Shown here piece by piece: positions 17,175-26,125 of a stretch of 64,000 bases of DNA. Location of the stretch: NCBI GenBank assembly GCA_963843285.1, contig CAWJJO010000002.1, forward strand, positions 496,001 to 560,000, given 5' to 3'. The position numbers and the translations under genes were made by a program. Origin of the DNA: CAZDDB01 sp963843285 (GTDB lineage Bacteria; Acidobacteriota; HRBIN11; JAKEFK01). The notes beneath the pieces are model-generated. The model worked only from the letters and a program-made list of their open reading frames with translations. It was not told the origin of the DNA and ran no database searches. Positions within the stretch are counted from its first letter, which is position 1, and the number at the start of each line of letters is the position of its first letter.

Positions 17175-18539
17175 TTACTCCAAAAGACTTTTTAACCGGT
17201 TTACCACCGAAATTGCTTCCGCTCCGGAAACCGGGCGCCCCGGATGGAATCGGCCATCCGCATCCAGACTCATTACGCCTGCGGACAGCGCTTTCGACAC
17301 CATCCCATAGTACACACTAGCCGCTGCGACGTCGGGAATTACGATAGGTTCTGCCGAAGTTTCCGCTTTCATTGCATCAGTTCTTTTCAGAATTTCCAGA
17401 ATTCGCGATACCGCCTTTGCCAGTTCCAGTCTGGTCAGGGGCTGCGACGCTTGAAATGTTCGATTCGGGTAGAGATCAAAAATTCCAAGGTCCACAGCTT
17501 TGCGAATAAAGTTCTGCGCCCAGTGGTTGATCGAATCCACAATGATCTGTGATTCTTGCGTTTTATAGCTCTGTAAAACTTCGAGGTGGACCATTAGAAG
17601 AGCGGCAAACTGACCCCGGTTGATCTGCTCGGTTGTTGGAATTGATTGAAACTCCTCCGGCAGACTGTTGATGAAAATGAGTTTCTTGATCTTTTCAAGC
17701 TGCTGTTTTGTCTGGGTGTCCTGCGGTTCCAGAGCAGACAGATCTTGCAGGACCAGCAAAGCCTCGTTGTATTGCTTCAGGTCTACTAGACAAGAAGCAA
17801 GTTGCTTCTTAATTTCCGGGCTTCCCGGATTTCGTTCATCCGCAGTATGCAGATAAGGAAGCGCCTCTGTGCAATTGCCCTGTCTAATTAAAATCCCGGC
17901 AATATCCAGAGGGATCTGGGGAACTTCAGGCGCCAGTTCCTGCGCTCGTTTCAAGTGTTTCAGCGCCTCATCAGGATTGCTTTCCGACATCTCCTGAGCC
18001 AGAGCAAGATGCTGTTCGGTGGACTTGAGCTTCATGATGTTGCGGTCCTGCTGGATTCCAGGATAGTCCAGATTCAATCGAGCCACTTCATCCAGCTCCG
18101 CGAGTGCTCCATCGTATTCTCGCCGCATTTCCAGACCGTAGCCCAGCGCGAAATGAGCTTGCGGATAATCCGGAGAAATCTCCAGTGATTTTCGAATATA
18201 TTTTTCTGCGTTGTCGGGATCCTTCTCTGCAAGATAGGTATACGCGATCCCCAAATATGCGGGAAAATGATCCGGTGAGTTGCGGATTGCTTTTTGGAAA
18301 CCGGTTCTCGCTTTTTGGAAATTCCCCTTGCTGTACTCACGATACGCTTTTTGAAAATCCGCGTCGGGTGTGCCTTTTAGAAAGGACATCGGATTTTCCA
18401 GATGAAGAGAAGGCTGCTGGACACGCTGGGATGTGGTTGCGCATCCTGCCATCAACAGCGAAAGAAATACTGCGGGGAATAATTTAGAGCAGCGAATACT
18501 GGCGAACCCGTTCCGCAAGTTTTTTGGGTACTTCCACAT
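17175..18539 (-). CDS. Lipoprotein with TPR repeats and C-terminal SLH domains
   Basis: A lipobox LMAGC follows a hydrophobic stretch (LFPAVFLSL), so the mature protein is lipid-anchored. TPR repeats follow (GNFQKARTGFQKAIRNSPDHFPAYLGIAY; DPDNAEKYIRKSLEISPDYPQAHFALGY; and others). The C-terminal 150 residues hold two S-layer-homology-type units (HWAQNFIRKAVDLGIF then TFQASQPLTRLELAKAVSRIL; YYGMVSKALSAGVM then RPVSGAEAISVVNRL). The start is uncertain: ATG at 18563 or 18539, or TTG at 18518, all inside the 3' end of hflX. The TTG gives the most lipoprotein-like signal. It probably organises an envelope complex with the next two genes. Confidence 0.8.
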   Translation of the reverse strand: MWKYPKNLRNGFASIRCSKLFPAVFLSLLMAGCATTSQRVQQPSLHLENPMSFLKGTPDADFQKAYREYSKGNFQKARTGFQKAIRNSPDHFPAYLGIAYTYLAEKDPDNAEKYIRKSLEISPDYPQAHFALGYGLEMRREYDGALAELDEVARLNLDYPGIQQDRNIMKLKSTEQHLALAQEMSESNPDEALKHLKRAQELAPEVPQIPLDIAGILIRQGNCTEALPYLHTADERNPGSPEIKKQLASCLVDLKQYNEALLVLQDLSALEPQDTQTKQQLEKIKKLIFINSLPEEFQSIPTTEQINRGQFAALLMVHLEVLQSYKTQESQIIVDSINHWAQNFIRKAVDLGIFDLYPNRTFQASQPLTRLELAKAVSRILEILKRTDAMKAETSAEPIVIPDVAAASVYYGMVSKALSAGVMSLDADGRFHPGRPVSGAEAISVVNRLKSLLE

Positions 18540-19770
18540 CAAGTTCAATACAACCGTCCACATAAGTCTTCTTGTAGATTTTACCCTGATCGTGAAGTTG
18601 TGAGATCAGGGATTGCTGGTTCATCGGAATCGACAAACGTACTCTTTCCCAGAATGCGTTGAGTCTATAGGCAATCTGGTCCATCAGTTTCTGGATTCCC
18701 TCTCCCGTCTCGGCGGAAATTGCGATTCCATCACCCAACCGGTTTTGAAAGGAATGCAGAATTGACGTCTGATTCTCAATTAAGTCCATTTTGTTGAGCG
18801 CGTGAATTACCGGTTTCTCTGCGAGTCCCAGATCTCGGAGTGTCTGTTGAACCGCCTCAATCTGTTCCTCCACGATCGGACTGGAAACGTCGATGACATG
18901 GATCAACAGATGCGCCTGGACGACTTCTTCCAGGGTCGCCCGAAAAGCCGCGACAAGTTCATGCGGCAATTTCTGAATAAAACCGACAGTATCCGACAGC
19001 AGCACAACCTGATGGTTCGAAGTGCGCACACTCTTGATGATCGGATCGAGCGTGGCAAACAGGATTGGCGAAGCAAGACCTTTCGCGCCTGTCAGGCGAT
19101 TGAAGAGCGTTGTTTTGCCGGCATTTGTGTAACCTACGAGCGCCACCGAAGGGAGAGGAATCTCCGTGCGTGAGTTCCTTTGCATTTCCCGGATCCTTTT
19201 TACATGCTCCAGTTCCAGGAGCAAACGGTTCTTGCGCGCGCGCAAGCGGCGACGATCAAACTCCAGTTTGGTTTCGCCGGGTCCCCGTGTGCCGATGCCG
19301 CCGCCCAGTCTGGAAAGAGCGATTCCCTTTCCTGTCAGGCGCGGGAGTAAGTAGTCTATTTGGGCAAGTTCTACCTGTAGCTTTCCTTCTGCGGTGCGAG
19401 CGCGCTGAGCAAAAATATCGAGGATCAATTGCGTGCGATCCAGGACCTTACATTCCAGAAGTTTTTCAATATTGCGCATCTGTGCTGCCGTAAGCGGATC
19501 GTCAAACAACACGAGGTCAATGCCCCTGCCATCGCAGTAAGCCTTTACTTCTTCCAGCTTTCCCTTACCGCAATAATAAGCTGGATCGCGTTTTGCCCGT
19601 TCTTGAAGGAACGTCTGCAAAACGTCAGCTCCTGCTGTGATGGCAAGAGTTGCGAGTTCCTCGAGGGATTGTTCCTCACGCCAGCGATTCGCCCGGCCTG
19701 AATAAATCCCGATGGCAATCGCTTTTTCTTTTGGTGGGAGAAGGTCCTTCAGTGGTGTCTTCTTATGCAA
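18484..19770 (-). CDS. hflX: GTPase HflX
   Basis: 428 residues. The HflX N-terminal domain carries DRTQLILDIFAQRARTAEGK and SRLGGGIGTRGPGETKLE (153-170). The G domain follows: P-loop GYTNAGKT 213-220, switch FATLDP 238-243, DTVGF 260-264, NKMD 326-329. HflX binds the large ribosomal subunit and splits stalled or hibernating ribosomes under stress. The likely start is a TTG at 19770 with GGAA about 5 nt upstream; there is no nearby in-frame ATG. Its 3' end overlaps the start region of the TPR/SLH lipoprotein gene, an unusual pairing. Confidence 0.93.
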   Translation of the reverse strand: MHKKTPLKDLLPPKEKAIAIGIYSGRANRWREEQSLEELATLAITAGADVLQTFLQERAKRDPAYYCGKGKLEEVKAYCDGRGIDLVLFDDPLTAAQMRNIEKLLECKVLDRTQLILDIFAQRARTAEGKLQVELAQIDYLLPRLTGKGIALSRLGGGIGTRGPGETKLEFDRRRLRARKNRLLLELEHVKRIREMQRNSRTEIPLPSVALVGYTNAGKTTLFNRLTGAKGLASPILFATLDPIIKSVRTSNHQVVLLSDTVGFIQKLPHELVAAFRATLEEVVQAHLLIHVIDVSSPIVEEQIEAVQQTLRDLGLAEKPVIHALNKMDLIENQTSILHSFQNRLGDGIAISAETGEGIQKLMDQIAYRLNAFWERVRLSIPMNQQSLISQLHDQGKIYKKTYVDGCIELDVEVPKKLAERVRQYSLL

Positions 19771-19815
19771 TTTGATTCCGAACTAATATTATATGCGACA
19801 CCACTGCTTTTCAAT

Positions 19816-20550
19816 TCACTCGTCGCGTGCAATCCAACCGGGCGGAACAGCCTCATGTTTCGCTTCTTCCAGAAAGCTGTCGTAGTCCTGTCTCGCCTGT
19901 TCGAGCATCGCCTTTGCATCTTCTGCTTGCTGACAGATCTCTTTGGTCGTTTCCTGCATGTTCTGGGTTTCGCCTTTTTCGTTGGTAACGATATGTGTTT
20001 GAATCGTCGCCCCCTGCAGCGTCTGACAATCTGCAGCCGACTGCTTTTGAAGCTGTTCTAATTCCTGGACCTTCGCGAGCAGATCCTGGGAGATAGATTT
20101 CCATTCGTCTTCACTACGTTCCTCAGGATGGCCCGTTTGCTCGGCCGGCTCTTGCTGTCCATCTTCCGACACAGCAGCCGCGCCGGATCCGCCACTCATC
20201 GGGTATTTGCTGCGGAGTCTGTACAGATCTTTTTCCGTGAATTTCCGCGCCGGCTTTTTCGGCTTTGCAGGTTCCGCCGCTTTGACCTCTTCTTTCGGTG
20301 CTTCCGGGGCGACAGGTGGTGGGGGAGCCTCTACTACCTGATTGGCAGCTTTCGTTTTTTCCATGTCTATGCTGGTTATTTTGAAGTTCATTTTTGTTCC
20401 GGACTCGTCTTCCACCACAATCTTTTCCTGATCTTCGCTGACCAGTTTGCCTCTGATCACTTTTCCGTTTTTCAAAATCAGGTCGTAGGACAGAGTAATG
20501 CCGCTTAGCGCTAAAAGAATCATCATGCCTAAGAAGATCTTTCTTTTCAT
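19816..20550 (-). CDS. Secreted protein with Pro/Ala/Glu-rich linker and coiled coil, unknown function
   Basis: 244 residues. Signal peptide MKRKIFLGMMILLALSG, then a small beta-type domain (DLILKNGKVIRGKLVSEDQEKIVVEDESGT, about 23-60) resembling the short SH3-like 'G-x-V-x-G-x-V' domains of exported proteins. A low-complexity linker with PPPP and EAPKEEVKAAEPAKPKKPARK follows. The C-terminal half (150-235) is rich in E, Q and K with heptad character, likely a coiled coil. I cannot assign a function. It is divergent from the large kinase/activator gene, with 61 bp between the starts. Confidence 0.6.
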   Translation of the reverse strand: MKRKIFLGMMILLALSGITLSYDLILKNGKVIRGKLVSEDQEKIVVEDESGTKMNFKITSIDMEKTKAANQVVEAPPPPVAPEAPKEEVKAAEPAKPKKPARKFTEKDLYRLRSKYPMSGGSGAAAVSEDGQQEPAEQTGHPEERSEDEWKSISQDLLAKVQELEQLQKQSAADCQTLQGATIQTHIVTNEKGETQNMQETTKEICQQAEDAKAMLEQARQDYDSFLEEAKHEAVPPGWIARDE

Positions 20551-20611
20551 GTTGGAGGCTCCTTAGATGTTATTATACATGCCTTCCCGTTATTGATCCG
20601 GGCAAGATATA

Positions 20612-23600
20612 ATGAAACAAATGTTTGGGCGCTACGTCGTCAAGAACCCTCTTGCCGTGGGCGCGCAGGCAAGCCTGTATCGCGCTTTTGATCGGATCTC
20701 AGGACAGGACTGTGTGCTTAAGGCCGGCGCGTGTGCCCGTGATGAAGCGTTTCTGGCTCTGGATTTGAACTACCCGTTTATTGTCAAACCGTTTGATTTA
20801 GGAGAGCATCCGGATCTGGGGCCGGTCGCGGTCTATCCGGAGCTTCTAGAGCCGTCCTTGCTCGAATGGGTTCAAGGAAAATCATCCAGAATTGATTTTC
20901 AACGTGTGGCGCTTCAGATTGCCGAGTTCATGTGTTTTCTTCATCGGCGCGGATGGTTGTACAACGACTTCAAGCCGGATCATTTCCTAATCGGGGAAGA
21001 TTCGATCCGAGTGATCGACCTTGGTTTGTGTTCTTCGTTGCAGGATGCGAAAGGGTCCGCAACATATTCGGGTACCTTCCCGTACATTTCCCCTGAGAGA
21101 TTGGCCGGGCGAATACCTGATGCCAGGTCGGATGTGTTTGCTGCAGGGATGATGTTGCTGCACTCTTTTTTCCCATCTGAAAACTGGAGTGCCGAACCAT
21201 CGATTTCGGCTCTGCAACGGTTCCAGGAGCGAAGCAAAGACCTGAAAGGGAAGTGGCGCAGACTGATATCTGACATGACGGCTCTAGAGCCAGGTCAGCG
21301 GATAGGATCGGCGCATGAGCTTTGGAAGAAACTTCGGCCTGCTTCTGCAAAGAAGGTTTTCCTGTTCTTTCCCTGTCCGCCTTTCTTTTCACTCGCCGAT
21401 GAGTTGACCGAGAAGGATCGCGTACTCTTTCTGAGCTCCCCCAGCCGTTTGAATCTCGAGGAGGTGGAACGTCAAATCCTGCAGCTTTCCTGGAAACAGC
21501 GAGAGGCCGTCCTGTTCGTGGACATGGCTAAGCATTCCATTTCGGATACCATCCATCTCTTCACGCAGATTCTTCATGGATCGGAAACGGATTCGAACAT
21601 CTATTCCGCTCTGGATCAGCTGCGTAAGAGTCCAGCTCGCGATCCGGTAACTGTAGTGTTTCGGAACACTGAAGAGCTCGAAAGGGAAGAAAGAGCATTG
21701 CTGTTTTTTGTCCTATCTACCCTTTCACCAAGTCCCCGCTTTCGATTCTTTGTTCTTTCCGGGCAGTCGGAAAAGGGTCTTCTTGAGGAAGGTTGGCGCC
21801 ATATTGAAATTCCAGCAGTAAGCAGGCAGAATCTTGAACCTTCACTGCATCTCATGTTTCCTGACACAGGCAAGCAAGAACCCTACAGGAACCTTCTGCT
21901 GAGAAAGAATTATTCGTTTCCGGAGCATGTACTGCTTGAGCTAAAAAGTTCCCTGCCTGCCAGTGGGAATGGTATCGTTCCCGCGGCCGCTCATCTTGTT
22001 CGGAAAATGCGATCGTTGGAAGACATCAGGGCCGCCGAGAAAAGATTACTTTCTGTGCTCGCGATTGCGGGAGGAATATTGCCGGTGGCCAGTTTGGTTT
22101 CAGGGTTTTTGAAGAATATGAACGATCCGCAAGAGTCTCTGGCTCGTCTTTGCAGCGATGGGTTTGCACAGTTGAAAGGCGATCAAATTCACTTGATTTT
22201 TAGTAGGGATGTGATTTTACGCCGGCTTCGAAAAACGGAAGTTCGAAGCCTGGCGATGCAGGTTCTGGAGACAGTTTCGGCGAAAGGGAATCTGATTTCG
22301 ATCTACTCTGCCGCACAATATTGTGGAGAGCTCCGTAAAGCAGCGGTGTGTGCGATACGGCTCGCGAGAAATGCAGGAAGAACCGGCAACAAACGCGAAG
22401 CGTTTTCATGGTACTGGAATGCCTTTGAAAACGGGGCAATGCTCCCGCGTTCGCTTTTGTACACGATGGGCTCCTCGTTTGTTCGAAAAGCCGGGATCAG
22501 CCGAACGAGGAAGATTCTGAAGCATATCCGAACTCGCTTTCGATTGTCCTACCGGTTGATGGATTGTTATCTGGATCTATATCACAGGCGCCATCAATTG
22601 GAAATCGCTTTAGATTGCGCGGATGTCGCTATTCGAAAAGCGCAACAAAGGGAGAATTGTCCCAAAGCCGACTACTTTCAGGTTCGGAAAGCGGGTTTTC
22701 TGATTCTGAAAAACGAATTTGCCCGCGCTGAAGAGATATTGAAAGACGTGCTGAAACGTCCGCAGGCTGCGAAGGCAACAAGAGGACTTGCGCATCACAT
22801 TCTCGGGCTTTCCTATTTTCAGCGCGGACTTGTTTCCGAATCGCTGATTGAGTATCAAAAAGCCCTTCAGTACAAGTATCGTACGCGGTCGGGTACTGTG
22901 ATGAATGTGGGAACTGTCTATCTTCAATTGGGAGAATTTCCGATTGCAGAGAAATGGTTGCGAAAAGCGATCTGTCGGTTTGAGAAGCAGGAGGACCTGG
23001 AGCGTCTGTCGCTCGCGTACAACAATCTTGGTTTGGTCAAGAAAAACTCCGGGGAGCTGACTGCCGCGAGAGAATACTATTTCCGCAGCATACATCTTGC
23101 CCGCATATGTCGGAATCGGAAGGATTACATTGCTTTCCTGCTGAACGTGGCGTTATCCTACGGCCTTGAAGGGCGGACCAGCCGCTCCATTTCTTTCTAT
23201 CGAAAGGCAGAACTGGCTGCGAGAAAGGCTAAACTTCCAATTCTTGTAGCACTGGCTTGTAACAATTTAGGGCTCCAGTATTCGATTCAGGGCAGATTTG
23301 CGGAAGCAACACGGTGTCTGCTCGAATCTCAGAGAATCAGGGAAAGACTCGGTCTTAGAACGCATCTGGCCTTTACCTGCGAATACAGAGGACTTGCCTG
23401 TCTGCTCTCGAAGCACTACTCCAGATCAGAGCAGTATTTGAAACAGGCTGCGCATTTATTCGCCGAATCGGATTGTGTTATTGATCAATCCCGCTGCGAG
23501 CTCTATCTCGCTCTGCGGTGCGCACAGGTCGGGAACACAGATCGAGCAAGATCGATTCTGAAACGGGATTTTCGTTTTTCGGAAGTATCTTTCGAAAGGG

Positions 23601-25390
23601 GCCTGTATCATTACGTAAACGCCCTGGTGGAACTGGCACGTGGGCGCGAAGATCTTCGGACCTGTCGCGAATCTCTTCACGATGCGGAACGCCTGTTTCG
23701 CAAACTTCCCGCCTTATTTTGGCTGGGGCGTCTCTATTTGTTGAAGGCAAAGTACTACGAACGGACCGACCATCTGGAAAAGGCATGGATCAGCGTGCAG
23801 TTTGCAGCGAACCTCTTTTCCAGACTCGGAGCGCGAAAGGAATTGCTTTCACTTCAAAAGTGGGAGGATACATTGAAGATTTCATCCGACTTTCAGGACC
23901 GAATGGCAGAGAAGCTCCCCTATCAAGTTCTGATGATGATCAAAGAAGCCCTCTCTTCCGGGAACCCCGAGGAGATGATCTCAAAAATCTTGTCGGCTTC
24001 TCTTGATTTTACCGATATGGAACGCGCCGTTCTGGTTTTAACCGAGGATCCTCCAAGGATCTTCCGTTCCGCTACGGTCGATGACTCGTCCGTTCAGGAA
24101 ATCGTCGAGATCAGCCAATCTGCTATGCAGGCCGTTGCGGAAACCGGGAAATCTTTTCTGTGCCTGGAGGCTCTTTCGCATCCATTTGCGAAAAGCAAAC
24201 CAAGTATCCTTTCGAACCACATTATGAGTATTGTGTGTTTGCCGTTAAGAGGTCCCGATGGGATTCTAGGAATGTTGTATCTGGACAGCAAAGAAGGCGT
24301 AGAATCTCTGGCTTTAACAGAAACTGCCATGCTGGAAATTTTTGCCGCAATCATCGCCCTTTCACTCAATCGGGCTGTTGCGTTGGAAATATCTCTGGAA
24401 GAAAACAGGTTTCTGAGAAATTCACTGGATCTCAAGAAGGAATTTCCGGAAATCATAGGAAGGAGCGATGCGATTAAAGGTATTTTGAAGGCAGTACAAA
24501 GACTCCGCGACAATGAACTTCCGGTTCTAATCACGGGCGAAACAGGAACGGGAAAAGAGTTGATTGCACGCGTTCTTCATTTCTCCGGGCTTAGAAAAAA
24601 TGGTCCGTTTGTAGCGGTCAACTGTTCCGCCTTCAGCAAGGATCTACTGGAAAGCGAGTTGTTTGGTCATGAAAAGGGTGCCTTTACTGGCGCCATCGCT
24701 CAAAAGCAGGGACTGTTCGAAGAGGCGAACGGCGGCACTCTGTTTCTGGACGAAATTTCGGAGACGCCTTTATCCATGCAAGCAAAGTTGCTTCGGGTTC
24801 TGCAGGGTGGCGAATTTCGCAGAGTTGGAGGGACCCAGACGCTTCGAAGCAATGCGCGAATCGTTCTCGCTACAAACCAGGATCTCGCCAGGATGGTGGG
24901 GACTCGGGACTTTCGGGAAGATCTTTATTACAGGATTCAAGGTGTCCGGATTCAAGTGCCTCCATTGCGGGAAAGAAAGGAAGATATCCCGCTTCTTGCG
25001 ACTGAATTCTTAAAGGATGCCCTGACTACTTCGCACAGTAAAATCCATGGAATTACGTCGGAGACGCTGGATCTGTTGAAGCGTCACTCCTGGCCCGGGA
25101 ATGTGCGGCAGTTGAAACTCGAAATTGACCGGATTGTAGCTTTGACCGAAAACGACTGGATCCGTCCGGACGATCTGGATCCGCATATCAGGAAAGAACT
25201 AAAGAAAGGCTCATCTCCCGGCGCCGACCGTCCGGAAAGCCTCTCCCAGATAGAAAAACAGCTGATACTGGACCGGTTGAACGAACACGGCTGGAACGTG
25301 GTTCGCACCGCGCAAAGTCTCGGGTTGAGCCGCCATGGCCTTTACAGCAAAATGCAGCGGTATAGCATTCGTTCGCAAAAGGAACTTTGA
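20612..25390 (+). CDS. Ser/Thr kinase-TPR-GAF-sigma54 activator fusion
   Basis: A single 1592-residue protein. Residues 1-240: protein kinase domain with loop GAQASLY, Lys37 (CVLK), catalytic D119 and K121 in YNDFKPDHFL, and D136-L-G138. The usual HRD is YND and the metal-binding Asn is His124, so activity is uncertain. Residues 250-570: an AAA/STAND-like region with no recognisable P-loop. About 590-1085: many TPR units (YNNLGLVKKNSGELTAAREYY-type). About 1105-1265: GAF domain. About 1275-1510: sigma54 AAA+ domain with Walker A GETGTGKE (about 1308), intact GAFTGA loop (about 1356) and LFLDEISE (about 1376). The last 45 residues are a Fis-type helix-turn-helix. Predicted enhancer-binding activator whose sensing passes through kinase, TPR and GAF modules. 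Confidence 0.93.
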   Translation: MKQMFGRYVVKNPLAVGAQASLYRAFDRISGQDCVLKAGACARDEAFLALDLNYPFIVKPFDLGEHPDLGPVAVYPELLEPSLLEWVQGKSSRIDFQRVALQIAEFMCFLHRRGWLYNDFKPDHFLIGEDSIRVIDLGLCSSLQDAKGSATYSGTFPYISPERLAGRIPDARSDVFAAGMMLLHSFFPSENWSAEPSISALQRFQERSKDLKGKWRRLISDMTALEPGQRIGSAHELWKKLRPASAKKVFLFFPCPPFFSLADELTEKDRVLFLSSPSRLNLEEVERQILQLSWKQREAVLFVDMAKHSISDTIHLFTQILHGSETDSNIYSALDQLRKSPARDPVTVVFRNTEELEREERALLFFVLSTLSPSPRFRFFVLSGQSEKGLLEEGWRHIEIPAVSRQNLEPSLHLMFPDTGKQEPYRNLLLRKNYSFPEHVLLELKSSLPASGNGIVPAAAHLVRKMRSLEDIRAAEKRLLSVLAIAGGILPVASLVSGFLKNMNDPQESLARLCSDGFAQLKGDQIHLIFSRDVILRRLRKTEVRSLAMQVLETVSAKGNLISIYSAAQYCGELRKAAVCAIRLARNAGRTGNKREAFSWYWNAFENGAMLPRSLLYTMGSSFVRKAGISRTRKILKHIRTRFRLSYRLMDCYLDLYHRRHQLEIALDCADVAIRKAQQRENCPKADYFQVRKAGFLILKNEFARAEEILKDVLKRPQAAKATRGLAHHILGLSYFQRGLVSESLIEYQKALQYKYRTRSGTVMNVGTVYLQLGEFPIAEKWLRKAICRFEKQEDLERLSLAYNNLGLVKKNSGELTAAREYYFRSIHLARICRNRKDYIAFLLNVALSYGLEGRTSRSISFYRKAELAARKAKLPILVALACNNLGLQYSIQGRFAEATRCLLESQRIRERLGLRTHLAFTCEYRGLACLLSKHYSRSEQYLKQAAHLFAESDCVIDQSRCELYLALRCAQVGNTDRARSILKRDFRFSEVSFERGLYHYVNALVELARGREDLRTCRESLHDAERLFRKLPALFWLGRLYLLKAKYYERTDHLEKAWISVQFAANLFSRLGARKELLSLQKWEDTLKISSDFQDRMAEKLPYQVLMMIKEALSSGNPEEMISKILSASLDFTDMERAVLVLTEDPPRIFRSATVDDSSVQEIVEISQSAMQAVAETGKSFLCLEALSHPFAKSKPSILSNHIMSIVCLPLRGPDGILGMLYLDSKEGVESLALTETAMLEIFAAIIALSLNRAVALEISLEENRFLRNSLDLKKEFPEIIGRSDAIKGILKAVQRLRDNELPVLITGETGTGKELIARVLHFSGLRKNGPFVAVNCSAFSKDLLESELFGHEKGAFTGAIAQKQGLFEEANGGTLFLDEISETPLSMQAKLLRVLQGGEFRRVGGTQTLRSNARIVLATNQDLARMVGTRDFREDLYYRIQGVRIQVPPLRERKEDIPLLATEFLKDALTTSHSKIHGITSETLDLLKRHSWPGNVRQLKLEIDRIVALTENDWIRPDDLDPHIRKELKKGSSPGADRPESLSQIEKQLILDRLNEHGWNVVRTAQSLGLSRHGLYSKMQRYSIRSQKEL

Positions 25391-25610
25391 ATCAGCCGTT
25401 AACAACAGGGCGCAAAACCGCGGTTCAAATCCTCGCGTAGTAGGGATTGGCTCTTCATGATTGCACGATTCCGTTGACCCATTTGTCTACATCGTCTCTC
25501 CAGCCTTTTTGTAACGAACTCCCACACTAACCGGTTTACTTCTAATAGGTTAGGAATTCCATTATCAATGGCAAAGAGTTTGCCTCTTGATATCTCCTTG
25601 AGGAGGGACC

Positions 25611-25766
25611 ATGAAAAAGAGAATATTTGCTGTGTTGTTCTTGCTGGTGCTTTCAACCGGAGTTGTATTTGGGCAGGATTCGATCACTCCTACCAAGGCA
25701 CCGGGAGGATCGATCTTTGATCTGCGGCTGGACACCATGTGGGATTACTTGGTGATGCTGTTCTGA
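25611..25766 (+). CDS. Short secreted peptide (51 aa) or frameshifted N-terminus of the next gene
   Basis: ATG at 25611 preceded by a strong AGGAGG, then a textbook signal peptide (KKRIFAVLFLLVLSTGVVFG, cleavage before QD) and about 30 further residues ending at TGA 25764-25766. The following frame starts at ATG 25766 inside this stop (TGATG), or at GTG 25739. If the two frames were joined near 25737 they would make one exported protein of about 150 residues, so this may be the 5' part of a frameshifted gene. As it stands it could be a small exported peptide translationally coupled to its neighbour. Confidence 0.6.
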   Translation: MKKRIFAVLFLLVLSTGVVFGQDSITPTKAPGGSIFDLRLDTMWDYLVMLF

Positions 25767-26080
25767 TGACAGGAATTGCGGGGCCGGTATCCGGATTCTT
25801 CGTGTCCGGCCCCGTGTTGAGAGGAAAAGAAAAAATGGCGGGGGAAGTGAAATTGGCGTTAACTTTACCTGGTGAGGATGAGATTCTAAGCACGGCGGAG
25901 AAAAGATTTGTGGATTGTCCGGGACTGGTAAAAAAGACCGTTCGCTACAGAAACGGATTGGTTTTAACTCTAGTGGAAGATTTTTCCGAAGCAATCTTCA
26001 GTATCTCTCTGGATTTTTCAGTGACTCCGTTCCGTATCATCAGGAACAACATCTTTCCGGGCAGTGATCCAGCCGAATAG
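25766..26080 (+). CDS. Hypothetical protein coupled to the preceding small ORF
   Basis: 104 residues from ATG 25766. The sequence alternates hydrophobic and polar residues (EVKLALTLPGEDEILSTAEKR, GLVLTLVEDFSEAIFSISLDF), consistent with a small beta-rich domain. No recognisable family. The G-I-A-G-P-V-S-G-F-F-V-S-G-P-V stretch near the start reads more like the interior of an exported protein than a cytosolic N-terminus, which supports the joined-gene alternative. Convergent with the glycosyltransferase gene across a perfect palindrome. Confidence 0.5.
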   Translation: MTGIAGPVSGFFVSGPVLRGKEKMAGEVKLALTLPGEDEILSTAEKRFVDCPGLVKKTVRYRNGLVLTLVEDFSEAIFSISLDFSVTPFRIIRNNIFPGSDPAE

Positions 26081-26099
26081 TGTGAACCTGCGTTGCCAG

Positions 26100-26125
26100 G
26101 ATATGTAACCGTTTGGTTACATATC
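26100..26125. terminator. Perfect 11-bp inverted repeat between convergent genes
   Basis: GATATGTAACC-GTTT-GGTTACATATC. It lies 20 bp after one stop codon and touches the other. No T-run follows on either strand, so it is either a weak bidirectional terminator or a protein-binding palindrome. Confidence 0.5.

Noticed and set aside
25405..25450. GGTTCAAATCC, similar to a tRNA T-arm
   Set aside because: The flanking stem pairs poorly and no D-arm, anticodon arm or acceptor stem can be folded upstream.
25448..25470. TTGGCTCTTCATGATTGCA resembling a sigma54 -24/-12 promoter
   Set aside because: GG and GC are separated by 12 nt, not the required 10, so RpoN would not be expected to bind.
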